DNA from: Sphingobium sp. JS3065
GTDB taxonomy: Bacteria > Pseudomonadota > Alphaproteobacteria > Sphingomonadales > Sphingomonadaceae
Reading direction: 5' to 3'
Assembly (NCBI RefSeq): GCF_026427355.1
Contig: NZ_CP102664.1
Span: forward strand, 1,116,001 to 1,180,000
Length of the DNA stretch: 64,000 bases
The position numbers were made by a program, and so were the translations under genes. Positions 10,798-19,633 of this stretch are shown here, in pieces (position 1 is the stretch's first letter; the number at the start of each line of letters is the position of its first letter). A model generated the notes under the pieces. The model was not told the DNA's origin and searched no databases. It saw nothing but the letters and a program-made list of their open reading frames with translations.

Positions 10798-10838
10798 ATA
10801 CAAATATGAAAAACTGTATTGATAGATGAGCTAATACA
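10798..10838. promoter_or_regulatory. Candidate operator: repeated ATACA/TGTAT boxes
   Basis: Between the divergent exporter and MocR genes lie ATACAA (10798-10803), TGTATT (10815-10820) and AATACA (10833-10838), i.e. three copies of one half-site in alternating orientation, 17-19 bases apart. MocR-type regulators bind repeated boxes in such divergent promoters. The stretch is clearly AT-richer than its flanks. Binding is inferred, not shown. Confidence 0.5.
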
Positions 10839-10855
10839 ATTGAAGGGGTAGATCA

Positions 10856-12274
10856 TTGAGGCACCAGCGAGCCCGAACCCGGACAGAAGAACTGATGGAT
10901 GCAATCCGGGCCAAGATCGCGAGTCGGGCGATCGGTGCCGGCGATCGTCTGCCATCCGTGCGCGGCTTTGCCGACACGATGAACGTTTCGCCTTCCACCG
11001 TGGTCGAAGCCTATGATCGGCTCACGGCTGAGGGCGTGATCCGAGCACGGCGCGGTTCGGGCTTCTATGTGACCGGCGCCAACATGCCGCCGATGTCGAT
11101 CGGCGAGATGGGACCGCGCCGCGACCGCGCGGTGGACCCCTTTTGGGTGTCCCGCCAGTCGCTCGACGCCGACGCTTCTATGGAGAAGCCTGGATGCGGT
11201 TGGCTTCCTGCCGACTGGATGCCAAACGCGGCGTTGCGCCGAGGTCTGCGCTCGCTCGCTCGCGCCAGTGACTCGGTTTTGTCCGATTACGGCAGCACGC
11301 GCGGATCACTGGCATTGCGCCGGCTATTGCTCGGCCGCTTCGCGGAGGAGGGAATTGACGCGGGCGCGGATCAACTGCTGCTGACGGCATCGGGGACGCA
11401 AGCGATCGACCTCATCTGCCGGTTCCTGTTGCACCCTGGCGACACGGTGCTGGTCGACGATCCGGGCTACTTCAACTTCCAAGCGCTGCTACGCGCCCAC
11501 CGCGTCGAGGTGGTCGGCATCCCCTATACGCCGGCGGGTCCGGACACGGCCGCGTTCGAGACCGCATTGAAGGCCCACCAGCCGCGGCTCTACATCACCA
11601 ACTCAGCACTACATAACCCGACCGGCGCCAGCATGTCGCCGCAGACCGCACACCGACTATTGAGCGCCGCAGCCGTCCACGACCTGCTGATTGTCGAGGA
11701 TGACATATTCGCTGACTTCGAGCCATCGCCGTCGCCGCGTCTTGCGGTGCTCGACGGGCTCGATCGCGTCATCCGAATTGGCAGCTTCTCCAAGACCCTC
11801 TCGGCATCGGTTCGATGCGGCTACATCGCGGCGCGCGCCGACTGGATCGAGGGACTGGTGGACCTTCAGGTTGCGACGAGTTTCGGCGGTCCCAGCCCCG
11901 TCGCGACCGAGCTGATCGCGGACGTGCTGGCGGGTGGCAGCTATCGCAAGCATATGGGCGAGCTGCGCCAGCGGCTAACCCGTGCCCGCGAAGAAACTGC
12001 CACTTGGCTTGCAGGGCTGGGGATAGTGCCGTGGATTATGCCGCGAGGAGGCTTCTACCTATGGTGCCGCCTGCCGGATGGCCATGACTCCGCCGACATC
12101 GCGCGGCGATGTATGGACGATGGCGTAGTTCTCGCGCCTGGGAATGTTTTCAGCCTATCACAATCCTCCGCACCGTTCCTCCGGTTCAATGTGGCGCAAT
12201 CGAGCAATCAACGCGTGGAGCAGGCACTCAGAGCGGCCATGGGCCTCGGTGACCGTCAGATACGGGTGTCGTGA
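10856..12274 (+). CDS. MocR/PdxR-type PLP-dependent transcriptional regulator
   Basis: A 472-residue fusion of a GntR winged helix (residues about 8-72, with GDRLPSVRGFADTMNVSPST) to a fold-type I aminotransferase domain. The PLP lysine is Lys313 in SFSKTLSA; the HNPTGAS motif is also present. It starts at TTG 10856, supported by AAGGGG about 8 bases upstream; the next ATG would cut into the DNA-binding domain. Regulators of this family sense PLP-linked ligands and often control a divergent gene, here the EamA exporter. Confidence 0.9.
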   Translation: MRHQRARTRTEELMDAIRAKIASRAIGAGDRLPSVRGFADTMNVSPSTVVEAYDRLTAEGVIRARRGSGFYVTGANMPPMSIGEMGPRRDRAVDPFWVSRQSLDADASMEKPGCGWLPADWMPNAALRRGLRSLARASDSVLSDYGSTRGSLALRRLLLGRFAEEGIDAGADQLLLTASGTQAIDLICRFLLHPGDTVLVDDPGYFNFQALLRAHRVEVVGIPYTPAGPDTAAFETALKAHQPRLYITNSALHNPTGASMSPQTAHRLLSAAAVHDLLIVEDDIFADFEPSPSPRLAVLDGLDRVIRIGSFSKTLSASVRCGYIAARADWIEGLVDLQVATSFGGPSPVATELIADVLAGGSYRKHMGELRQRLTRAREETATWLAGLGIVPWIMPRGGFYLWCRLPDGHDSADIARRCMDDGVVLAPGNVFSLSQSSAPFLRFNVAQSSNQRVEQALRAAMGLGDRQIRVS

Positions 12275-12431
12275 CGCCCGGAGCGCTTTACTTGCGCGCA
12301 AGGCGGAGCACGACGGCGAAGTGCGGGGATCGGCGTCGCTCGTCGCTCCTATAGTAGTACAAACGGCGACACGTATTCGTTATGTTTATCCGGTGCGGGG
12401 CGCCATTCCTGAAAATCGTTGAGAGCGGCCA

Positions 12432-13355
12432 TTACGGCGTGCACCGGTCCGGCGCCGGCCGGTCGAGATTCACGACGGTGATGATCGTCGATATCCGCGC
12501 AGTCGCCGATACGTTGCATGTCCTTGCCCGATCGAAGGTTCCGGCGGGCCATTCCTCCGGATATTCCGCATTGAAGGCCGGTTTGCCCGCTGCGACATAG
12601 GGGGCGTCGTCGGAACAGAAATTGCCCAGTACGCACCCCTCGAACAGCACTGCGTCGAACAGCGGAACGAGCTTCGCAGATGAACCGCTGGCGTTCTTCT
12701 GAACGGGTTTCAGCCCATATCCGCGTGCCCGGATCGACAGGGCGGTCACATAGTCGATCATATCCTGTTCGGTCAGGTTAAACCCCGTCGTCGCAGCGCC
12801 ATCCTCAAAAGCGTCCATGACGTCGAATTCGACATAGTCGAACCCCTTGTCCCGGCACATGCGCAACCGGTCGTCCATGATCTCGATGAATTCGGGATAG
12901 CGGCGAATGTCGATATAGCGCTCCCCCGCAAAGCCCGGATAGCTGTTGCCCAACAGTCCGGAAATGGCAGTCAGGCGTGAATAGTCGGGCCGGTTGTTCT
13001 CGGCCGATCCGATATCGAGATAGCAGATCGTCCGGCTCCCCCGCGATTCCGCCAAAGCCACATAGGCCGCACTCGTATCGAAGCCGTCGACGTTGAGATA
13101 GGCGACTGCGGGTGGTGTCGCCGGCAATCCCTGACTCTGCAATATCCAGTCCCAACTGGAAAGCGGCGTCGGCGCCGGTGCCGGGGAGGGGGACGGGGTT
13201 GGCGACGGCGAAGGAGAGGGCGCCGGAGTCGGGGCCGGCGAACCGCTGTTCCCGTTCCCGCTTCCGCCGCTGCCGCCGCACGCGGCCAGAATCAGCGCTG
13301 CGATAGCAACGGCACTGGTTCGAGAGAGATTTTTGCGCGTCCGATGCACAAGCAT
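12432..13355 (-). CDS. GH114 endo-alpha-1,4-polygalactosaminidase-like lipoprotein
   Basis: A 307-residue lipoprotein: signal with lipobox LAAC (Cys26), a Gly/Ser then Pro/Ser-rich linker (about 27-65), then a GH114 TIM-barrel domain. Family landmarks are CYLDIGSAE, the GERYIDIR region, GFDYVEFDVMDAF and LFEGC. GH114 enzymes cleave galactosaminogalactan/Pel-like polymers. ATG 13355 is chosen because GAAGGG lies just upstream, and because the longer frame to 13436 lacks a signal. It lies divergent to the Pel-like cluster, which supports a role in processing the same polymer at the cell surface. Confidence 0.88.
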   Translation of the reverse strand: MLVHRTRKNLSRTSAVAIAALILAACGGSGGSGNGNSGSPAPTPAPSPSPSPTPSPSPAPAPTPLSSWDWILQSQGLPATPPAVAYLNVDGFDTSAAYVALAESRGSRTICYLDIGSAENNRPDYSRLTAISGLLGNSYPGFAGERYIDIRRYPEFIEIMDDRLRMCRDKGFDYVEFDVMDAFEDGAATTGFNLTEQDMIDYVTALSIRARGYGLKPVQKNASGSSAKLVPLFDAVLFEGCVLGNFCSDDAPYVAAGKPAFNAEYPEEWPAGTFDRARTCNVSATARISTIITVVNLDRPAPDRCTP

Positions 13356-13908
13356 CGTCCCTTCTTCCGGAACATCGATCCCGAATGACCCGGGCTGAGC
13401 GGCGATCGATGATGTCTTCCTTATATGAGATAACAATCCAGTCCGGCATATGGCGATAGGTATAAGTCATTTGCTATAAGTAATTCTCATTATATACTTA
13501 ATGGATTGTGTATTTTACCATTTTTAGGGTTTTTTTGTGGAAGTAGATTCATTGAAGTTGACATATGAACGAGCATAACTGCACATTAACCATGGGTAAA
13601 AACTTCTTAAAACCGAGTCGCCCCATTACAATGCGCGGTGTGACTGTAGCCATATGCGGATTCTCCAATATTAGGGATCGCAGGGGTATTTGAGCCTGAC
13701 AATGCTTATACCCTGATACAGCCTCATTGGCGCGGATAATGGATGGGATGAACCAGAACGGTACCGGCTTGTCGGCTGGATGCCGCTATGGAGTGATGAC
13801 TTCCATTATCCTGTTTTCATGCGTGTTTGGGTTTTATTGAAAAAATAAAAGATATTCGGTCGCAAACTTGGGAAATGATCTTCAAATCCATAAGTTTGGG
13901 GTTTTGCC
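13356..13908. promoter_or_regulatory. AT-rich divergent control region of the Pel-like locus
   Basis: These 553 bases hold no convincing gene. They are far richer in A and T than the coding DNA around them. Visible elements are TATAAGT repeated at 13461 and 13475; TAAGTA/TACTTA inverted arms at 13477-13482 and 13495-13500; a TTGACA at 13558-13563 on +; and an imperfect palindrome TTAACCATGGGTAA at 13586-13599. They probably drive the GH114 lipoprotein (-) and the giant deacetylase/pel operon (+). No regulator can be named from sequence alone. Confidence 0.55.
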
Positions 13909-16900
13909 ATGACCTTTGGCCACAGCGTCAATATCGACGGCTCTCTGGATGACTGGTTCGCGACCGACCGGATCGATGACAACAGCGCGCCGGGTTATCA
14001 GGTCTATGCGACCCTGGACAATGACGCCTTCGTCTTCGCCCTGACCGCGCCGGTCGCCATCGGAATGGACACCACCGTCTGGCTGAACACGGACGGAAAG
14101 ACCGCCACGGGCTATCAGATATTCGGTTTCGCCGGCGGCGCGGAATATAACATCAATTTCGCGGCGGACGGATCGGTGAACCTCTACACCGGCGGGGCGG
14201 GCGAGACGCTGGTGCTGGGCGGGCTTCAGGCGGCCTGGTCGGCGGACCGCACTACGGTCGAATTCCGGCTGCCGACCTCCGCAGTGGGCAATCCGGCGGC
14301 GATGTACAGCTATTACGACATCAACAACCTGTCGAACAGCTTCATGCCGTCCAACTATCAGTCCGCGCCGTTCACGGTCTTCAACCAGACGAGCGCGACC
14401 CAGGCCCCGGACATGCGGATTGGCATCGTCTTTTCGCAGACGACGGCCGACGCCTATTTCAGCCCGACCGCCTATTCGCAGCTTTTCATGTCGGCCCAGT
14501 CGCAGGCGATCCAGGCGGGCATCCCCTTCGACATATTGACGGAGGCCGACCTTACCGACCTGAACAAGCTCTCCCTTTACGACGCGCTGGTGTTTCCGTC
14601 CTTCCGGAACGTGCCGGTCGACAAGGTGGAGGCGATCACCCACACGCTGGAGATGGCGAGCAAGCAATTGGGCATCGGCCTGATCACGGCGGGCGAGTTC
14701 ATGACGAACCAGCCGCATGTTCAGGGCGGCACGATCGGCGGCGATCCGCTTCCGGGCGACCCCTATGCACAGATGAAGCTGCTGTTCGACGCCACGCGCG
14801 TCACCGGTGGCACCGGCAATGTGGTGGTGAACGCGACGGACCCGACCGGCCTTGTCCTCGACAATTATGCCAACGGGCAGCAGGTGAACAGCTATACTGG
14901 CGTCGGCTGGAACGCCTTCACCAGCGTCAGCGGCACCGGCCATCAGATCGCCACAGAGACCATCAATGGAGGATCGGTCTATTCAGCCGCGCTCGCCACC
15001 CAGACCGGCGCGGCGCGCAATGTCCTGTTCTCCAGCGAAGGCATCATGGCCGACGCCAATATGCTGCAACAGGCGATTTCCTATGCGGCCAATGGCACCG
15101 GCCTGTCGGTCGGCCTGCACCTGTCGCGCGATTCCGGCATCGTCGCCGCGCGTGTCGACATGGACCAGAGCCAGGAACTGGAGGACGTCAATCCCGCGGG
15201 CGCCACGCCGGGCATCTACGACAAGCTGCTGCCGATCCTGAGCCAGTGGAAGACGGATTATAATTTCGTCGGCAGCTTCTATCTGAATGTCGGCAACGGC
15301 ACCAACGACACCGGCACCGACTGGGCCGTGTCGCTGCCCTATTACAAGGCGCTTCTCGACCTGGGCAATGAGATCGGCACGCACAGCCTGACGCATCCGG
15401 ATAACACCAATCTGCTCAGCGCTTCGCAAATCCAGACCGAATTTCAGGACAGCACCACGATCCTCAACCAACAGATCAGCGCCTATCTCAACCAGCCGTT
15501 CCAGATCACCGGCGCCGCCGTGCCCGGCGCGCCGGAACTCCTGCCGGTGTCGCAGGAAATCCTGAAATATGTGACGGATTATCTGACCGGCGGCTATGCG
15601 GCGCAGGGGGCGGGTTATCCCAACGCCTTCGGCTATCTGACGCCCGCCGATCAGAGCAAGATCTATTTCGCGCCCAACACCTCCTTCGATTTCACGCTGA
15701 TCGAATTTCAGAGAAAGACGGTGGCGGAGGCGACAGCCGCCTGGATCGGCGAATTCGACAAGCTGGTCGCCAATGCGGGGACGCCCGTCATCGTCTGGCC
15801 CTGGCATGATTATGGCGCGGCGGATTTCGTTTCGGGCAGTCCCACACTGGACAGCCCCTATGATATCTCGCTGTTCACCAGTTGGATTCAGCATGCCGTC
15901 GCGGCGAATATGGAGTTCGTCACGCTGGACGATCTGGCCGCGCGCATGACGGCGGTGAAGAATGCTACGATAACCTCGACCGTCCTGGGTAACAGCATCA
16001 CCGCCAATATCACCGGGGCCAATGTCGGCAATCTCTCCCTGGACGTCGACCGGCAGGGTTCTCTGGTCATCCAGAATGTGACCGGCTGGTATGCCTATGA
16101 CAGCGACAGCGTCTTCCTTCCCCAGAGCGGGGGACGCTTCAAGATCAACCTGGGGGCGGCGGCGGACGATGTGACGCACATCACCGACCTGCCGATGCGG
16201 GCCGTGCTGATGAGCGTCACGGGCGATGGCCACAATCTCGCCTTCTCGGTCCAGGGAGAGGGGAAGATTGTCATCGACATCGCCAATCCGGGCAGCGACG
16301 GCATCGTGGTCACCGGCGTAAACAGCTATACCCAGGTGGGCGAGATCGTGACGCTGGATCTGGGCGGCTATGGCCTGCACAATGTCACGCTGGAATATAA
16401 GAACCCGCCCGTGATCATATCCAATGGCGGCGGCGCGGCGGCGGCGCTTTCCATTGCGGAGAACAGCACGGCGGTCACCACCGTCGCCGCGACCGATGCG
16501 GATATCGGGACGGTGATCACCTATTCCATCTCCGGGGGGCTGGATGCCGCCAAATTCACGATCAACAGCGCGACGGGCGTCCTCGCTTTCGCGGCTGGGC
16601 CGAATTTCGAAGCGCCTGCCGATGCAGGCCCGAACAACATCTACGATGTCATCGTCCGCGCCTCCGACGGCACGCTGTTCGACGAGCAGGCGCTTGCCGT
16701 CACGGTCACCAATGTGAATGAGGCGCCCGTCATCACCTCCAACGGGGGCGGGGCGTCGGCAGCGATTTCCGTGCAGGAAAATACGACCGCGGTAACGACC
16801 GTGACGGCGACGGACGAGGATGCGGGGACGACGCTGGTCTATTCGATCGTGGGTGGGCCGGACCGCGCCATGTTCGCGATCGATCCCTCGACCGGGGCGC

Positions 16901-18204
16901 TCGCTTTCCTGACGCCGCCGAATTACGACATGCCGGGCGACGCGAACGGCAATAATGTCTATAGCCTCACCGTCCGGACATCCGACGGTACGCTGTTCGA
17001 CGAACAGGCGATCAACGTCACCGTCACCAACGTCAATGAATCGGCGCCGGTCATCACGTCCGGCGGCGGCGGCGACACGGCGGCCATTTCCGTTTCCAGC
17101 GGCACAAGGCCGGTCATGAAGGTGACGGCAATCGATCCGGATGTGAATACGACGCTGGTCTATTCCATCTCCGGCGGGGTGGATGCCGGGAAATTCACGA
17201 TCAACGCATCGACCGGCCAGCTCAATTTCCTGAACACGCCCAATTATCTGCTGCCGACCGACGCGGGCGCCAACAATGTCTATGACGTCGTCGTGCGAGC
17301 GTCGGACGGCGTGCTCTACGATGAACAGGCCGTCGCCGTGACCGTGACCATCCTCAACGCGCCGCCGATCATCCTTTCCAACGGCGGCGGAGCGTCGGCC
17401 ACCATCCGCATGAGCGAAAACGGCACGGCAGTGACGATGGTCGTGGCGACGGACATCAATATCGGGCAAACCGTCACCTATTCGCTGGGGTCCGCCGTCG
17501 ACGGCGCGCTCTTCTCCATCGATTCCCAGACGGGCGTCCTGACCTTCAAGGCGGCTCCGGATTATGAGGCGCCCGCCGACTCCAACCTGGACAACCGCTA
17601 TCAGGTGCAGGTGCTGGCGACGGACAGTCTGGGCGCGCAGGACTTCCAGAATCTGACCATCGTCGTCAACAATGTCAAAGGCGTGTCGCTCAGCGCTTCC
17701 AGCGGTGGATCGACCCTGACCGGCGGCATGGAGGAAGATACGCTGAAGGGGGCGGGCGGCAACGACACCCTGATCGGCAATGGCGGGGCCGACATATTGA
17801 CCGGCAATGGCGGCAACGACGCCATCGACGGCGGTGCAGGGGCGGATCGCATCACGGGCGGCGCTGGCGCCGATATGTTGACCGGCGGCGCCGATGCCGA
17901 TCTGTTCATCTACACCGCGACGGGCAACAGCACGCCGGCCGTCATGGACCGGATCATGGATTTCGAGCACGGAGTCGACCGGATCGACCTGTCCGGGATC
18001 GACGCCATGTCCGCGCTGTTCGGGAACCAGGCTTTCAGCTTCATCGGCAACGCAGCCTTTTCCGGGGCGGGGCAGCTCCATTTCCATTCCGACGGCACGG
18101 ACACTTTTATCGAAGCGAATGTGGACAATAATCCAGCGACCGTCGAATTCGCGATCAGGCTGATCGGGGTTCACAACCTGACCGCCGCCGACTTCATGCT
18201 TTAG
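13909..18204 (+). CDS. Giant RTX protein with PelA-type polysaccharide deacetylase domain
   Basis: 1431 residues with no N-terminal signal. Order: CBM9/DOMON-like beta domain (about 1-160; VNIDGSLDDWF); a glutamine-amidotransferase-like fold as in the middle of PelA (about 168-275); a deacetylase domain (about 395-680) with D417/D419 in VDMD, H492/H496 in HSLTHP and VWPWHD (H633), matching the D-x-D and H-x3-H metal/catalytic pattern of PelA; a beta domain (about 690-830); four cadherin-like repeats (about 833-1255); RTX nonapeptides (about 1273-1330); and a serralysin-type C terminus. That end signals type I secretion. It would deacetylate the Pel-like polymer outside the cell rather than in the periplasm (inference). 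It lies 19 bases before pelG. Confidence 0.88.
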   Translation: MTFGHSVNIDGSLDDWFATDRIDDNSAPGYQVYATLDNDAFVFALTAPVAIGMDTTVWLNTDGKTATGYQIFGFAGGAEYNINFAADGSVNLYTGGAGETLVLGGLQAAWSADRTTVEFRLPTSAVGNPAAMYSYYDINNLSNSFMPSNYQSAPFTVFNQTSATQAPDMRIGIVFSQTTADAYFSPTAYSQLFMSAQSQAIQAGIPFDILTEADLTDLNKLSLYDALVFPSFRNVPVDKVEAITHTLEMASKQLGIGLITAGEFMTNQPHVQGGTIGGDPLPGDPYAQMKLLFDATRVTGGTGNVVVNATDPTGLVLDNYANGQQVNSYTGVGWNAFTSVSGTGHQIATETINGGSVYSAALATQTGAARNVLFSSEGIMADANMLQQAISYAANGTGLSVGLHLSRDSGIVAARVDMDQSQELEDVNPAGATPGIYDKLLPILSQWKTDYNFVGSFYLNVGNGTNDTGTDWAVSLPYYKALLDLGNEIGTHSLTHPDNTNLLSASQIQTEFQDSTTILNQQISAYLNQPFQITGAAVPGAPELLPVSQEILKYVTDYLTGGYAAQGAGYPNAFGYLTPADQSKIYFAPNTSFDFTLIEFQRKTVAEATAAWIGEFDKLVANAGTPVIVWPWHDYGAADFVSGSPTLDSPYDISLFTSWIQHAVAANMEFVTLDDLAARMTAVKNATITSTVLGNSITANITGANVGNLSLDVDRQGSLVIQNVTGWYAYDSDSVFLPQSGGRFKINLGAAADDVTHITDLPMRAVLMSVTGDGHNLAFSVQGEGKIVIDIANPGSDGIVVTGVNSYTQVGEIVTLDLGGYGLHNVTLEYKNPPVIISNGGGAAAALSIAENSTAVTTVAATDADIGTVITYSISGGLDAAKFTINSATGVLAFAAGPNFEAPADAGPNNIYDVIVRASDGTLFDEQALAVTVTNVNEAPVITSNGGGASAAISVQENTTAVTTVTATDEDAGTTLVYSIVGGPDRAMFAIDPSTGALAFLTPPNYDMPGDANGNNVYSLTVRTSDGTLFDEQAINVTVTNVNESAPVITSGGGGDTAAISVSSGTRPVMKVTAIDPDVNTTLVYSISGGVDAGKFTINASTGQLNFLNTPNYLLPTDAGANNVYDVVVRASDGVLYDEQAVAVTVTILNAPPIILSNGGGASATIRMSENGTAVTMVVATDINIGQTVTYSLGSAVDGALFSIDSQTGVLTFKAAPDYEAPADSNLDNRYQVQVLATDSLGAQDFQNLTIVVNNVKGVSLSASSGGSTLTGGMEEDTLKGAGGNDTLIGNGGADILTGNGGNDAIDGGAGADRITGGAGADMLTGGADADLFIYTATGNSTPAVMDRIMDFEHGVDRIDLSGIDAMSALFGNQAFSFIGNAAFSGAGQLHFHSDGTDTFIEANVDNNPATVEFAIRLIGVHNLTAADFML
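16405..17680 (+). repeat. Four tandem cadherin-like protein repeats
   Basis: Inside the giant deacetylase gene, four copies of about 105 codons start near 16405, 16722, 17044 and 17359. Each begins P-x-I-x-S-N/G-GGG-x-x-x-x-I and contains TDxDxGTxxxYSIxGG, FTINxxTGxL and VRASDGxLxDEQA-like blocks. Such repeats bind calcium and act as stiff spacers or adhesion modules. The third copy has SSGTRP in place of the usual ENxTA block. Confidence 0.85.
17725..17900 (+). repeat. RTX nonapeptide block
   Basis: About six consecutive GGxGxDxLx-type repeats (GAGGNDTLIG, NGGADILTG, NGGNDAIDG, GAGADRITG, GAGADMLTG) in the giant protein. They fold into a calcium beta-roll after export and mark type I secretion substrates. 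Confidence 0.92.
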
Positions 18205-18223
18205 CGATGGAGGGGATGGCGAA

Positions 18224-19633
18224 ATGGCTGGCATCGGCTTCAGACTGGATCGGATAGCCCGGGAGGAAGGGCTTGGCGGGATCGCCAACGCCGCCTTCCA
18301 CGGGGCCGTGGTCAGTTCCGGTCCCTGGCTGATGACCGCCTTTGCGGTGTTCCTGTTGCAGGGCTGGACGCGATCCGCGATGACCCCGGCGGACCATGTG
18401 ATCGTGCAGACCAGCCTGGTCTATGCCTTCGGCGTCTCGACCGTCATCACCGCGCCGCTGGCGATGATCGCGACCCGCGTCGCGTCCGACCGCTTCTATC
18501 TGGAGGAGCGTGACGCCATTCCCTCGATTTTGATGGGGGCGCTGGTCTGGGCCACCATGGTTTCGCTGATCGCGGGCGATCTGCTGTTCGGCCTTGCCGC
18601 CGGGATGCGGCCCGACCAGTTCCTGCTGGCGACCGCGATTCTGACGCTGTTCGCGCAGATCTGGATCGCCAGCCCCTTCCTGCATGCGACATGGCGGCAC
18701 CGGCCGATCTTCCTGGCCTATCTGGCGGGGATCGCCATAACGGCCTTTGCCCTGACGATCGTCCGGCCGACCGCGCCCGCGGCGGTGCTGGCCGCTATCG
18801 CCGCCGGGCTGCTGGTGACGCTGACCATGCTGATTTCCGCCATCAGGGATGATTTTCCCAACAGCCCCGCCTGGCGAACGAACTGGATCGGCCGGACGCC
18901 CGGCATACTGGCGCTGGGCGCGGCGGGGCTGACCAACGCGCTGGCCATCTGGATCGACAAATGGTTGCTCTGGTGGGCGCCGGGCAGCGTGCAGGCGGTC
19001 GGCGCGCTGCGCGTCAATCCCGTCAACGATCAGGCCAGCTTCCTTGGCCTGCTCACCATGATACCGGGCCTGACGCTGATATTGGTCACCACCGAGACCC
19101 GTTTCGACCGGGCTTTCGCGGCGCTGATGAGCCACTGCATGGGCACCGCCAACCTGCGCCGTATCGAAAAGGCGCGGCGGCAGGTCACCAGGACGATCAG
19201 GCTGGACCTGCGGCTGTTGATGGTCGAACAGGCGATCGTGGCGGGCTTCTGCTGGGTGCTGGCGCCGGAAATCATCCGCCTGCTGGACATGAATGCGCGC
19301 GGCATATTCGGTTTCCGGCTGACGGCGGTCGGCGTCGTCTTTCACCTCGTTGCCATCCAGATGAGCATCATCCTGTCCTATTATGACCTTGCCGGGCGGA
19401 TCGTGGCGGTCTGGGGCAGCTTCCTGCTGGCCAGCGCGGCGGCGACCTTCCTGCTGCGCGACAGCGGTTTCGCGAGCTTCGGCTTCGGCTATCTGGTCGG
19501 CGCGGTCACGGCGGCGTCACTGGCGGTGGCGCTGGTCGCCCAGGCCACGGGCAAGCTCACCTATCTGCTCTTCGTCGGCAACAATCCGGCGGTGGTGGGT
19601 AATACGGGCCTTTGGGCGAGGTTCTGGCCATGA
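18224..19633 (+). CDS. pelG: PelG-like polysaccharide flippase/transport protein
   Basis: A 469-residue polytopic inner-membrane protein with about 12 hydrophobic segments. The N terminus MAGIGFRLDRI is the typical PelG start, and the length fits PelG. It is thought to move the growing Pel chain across the inner membrane together with PelD, PelE and PelF. It is preceded by GGAGGGG about 8 bases upstream, and its stop overlaps the next start as ATGA. It sits first in the inner-membrane set here, whereas in classical pelA-G operons it is last. Confidence 0.9.
   Translation: MAGIGFRLDRIAREEGLGGIANAAFHGAVVSSGPWLMTAFAVFLLQGWTRSAMTPADHVIVQTSLVYAFGVSTVITAPLAMIATRVASDRFYLEERDAIPSILMGALVWATMVSLIAGDLLFGLAAGMRPDQFLLATAILTLFAQIWIASPFLHATWRHRPIFLAYLAGIAITAFALTIVRPTAPAAVLAAIAAGLLVTLTMLISAIRDDFPNSPAWRTNWIGRTPGILALGAAGLTNALAIWIDKWLLWWAPGSVQAVGALRVNPVNDQASFLGLLTMIPGLTLILVTTETRFDRAFAALMSHCMGTANLRRIEKARRQVTRTIRLDLRLLMVEQAIVAGFCWVLAPEIIRLLDMNARGIFGFRLTAVGVVFHLVAIQMSIILSYYDLAGRIVAVWGSFLLASAAATFLLRDSGFASFGFGYLVGAVTAASLAVALVAQATGKLTYLLFVGNNPAVVGNTGLWARFWP

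Noticed and set aside
12275..12431. ICE right end or tRNA-linked attachment site between the MocR gene and the GH114 gene
   Set aside because: No tRNA fragment, integrase or direct repeat could be found. A CTTGCGCGCAAG palindrome at 12291-12302 is not enough to call an att site.
13586..13599. CtrA binding site (TTAACCATGGGTAA)
   Set aside because: It has one good half site, but the second half does not fit TTAA-N7-TTAA well; kept only as a palindrome in the control region.
14983..18288. A 1101-codon open frame on the - strand opposite the giant deacetylase
   Set aside because: It mirrors the + strand gene, whose protein has clear domains and repeats. The antisense frame has no recognisable domain; long antisense frames are common in high-GC DNA.
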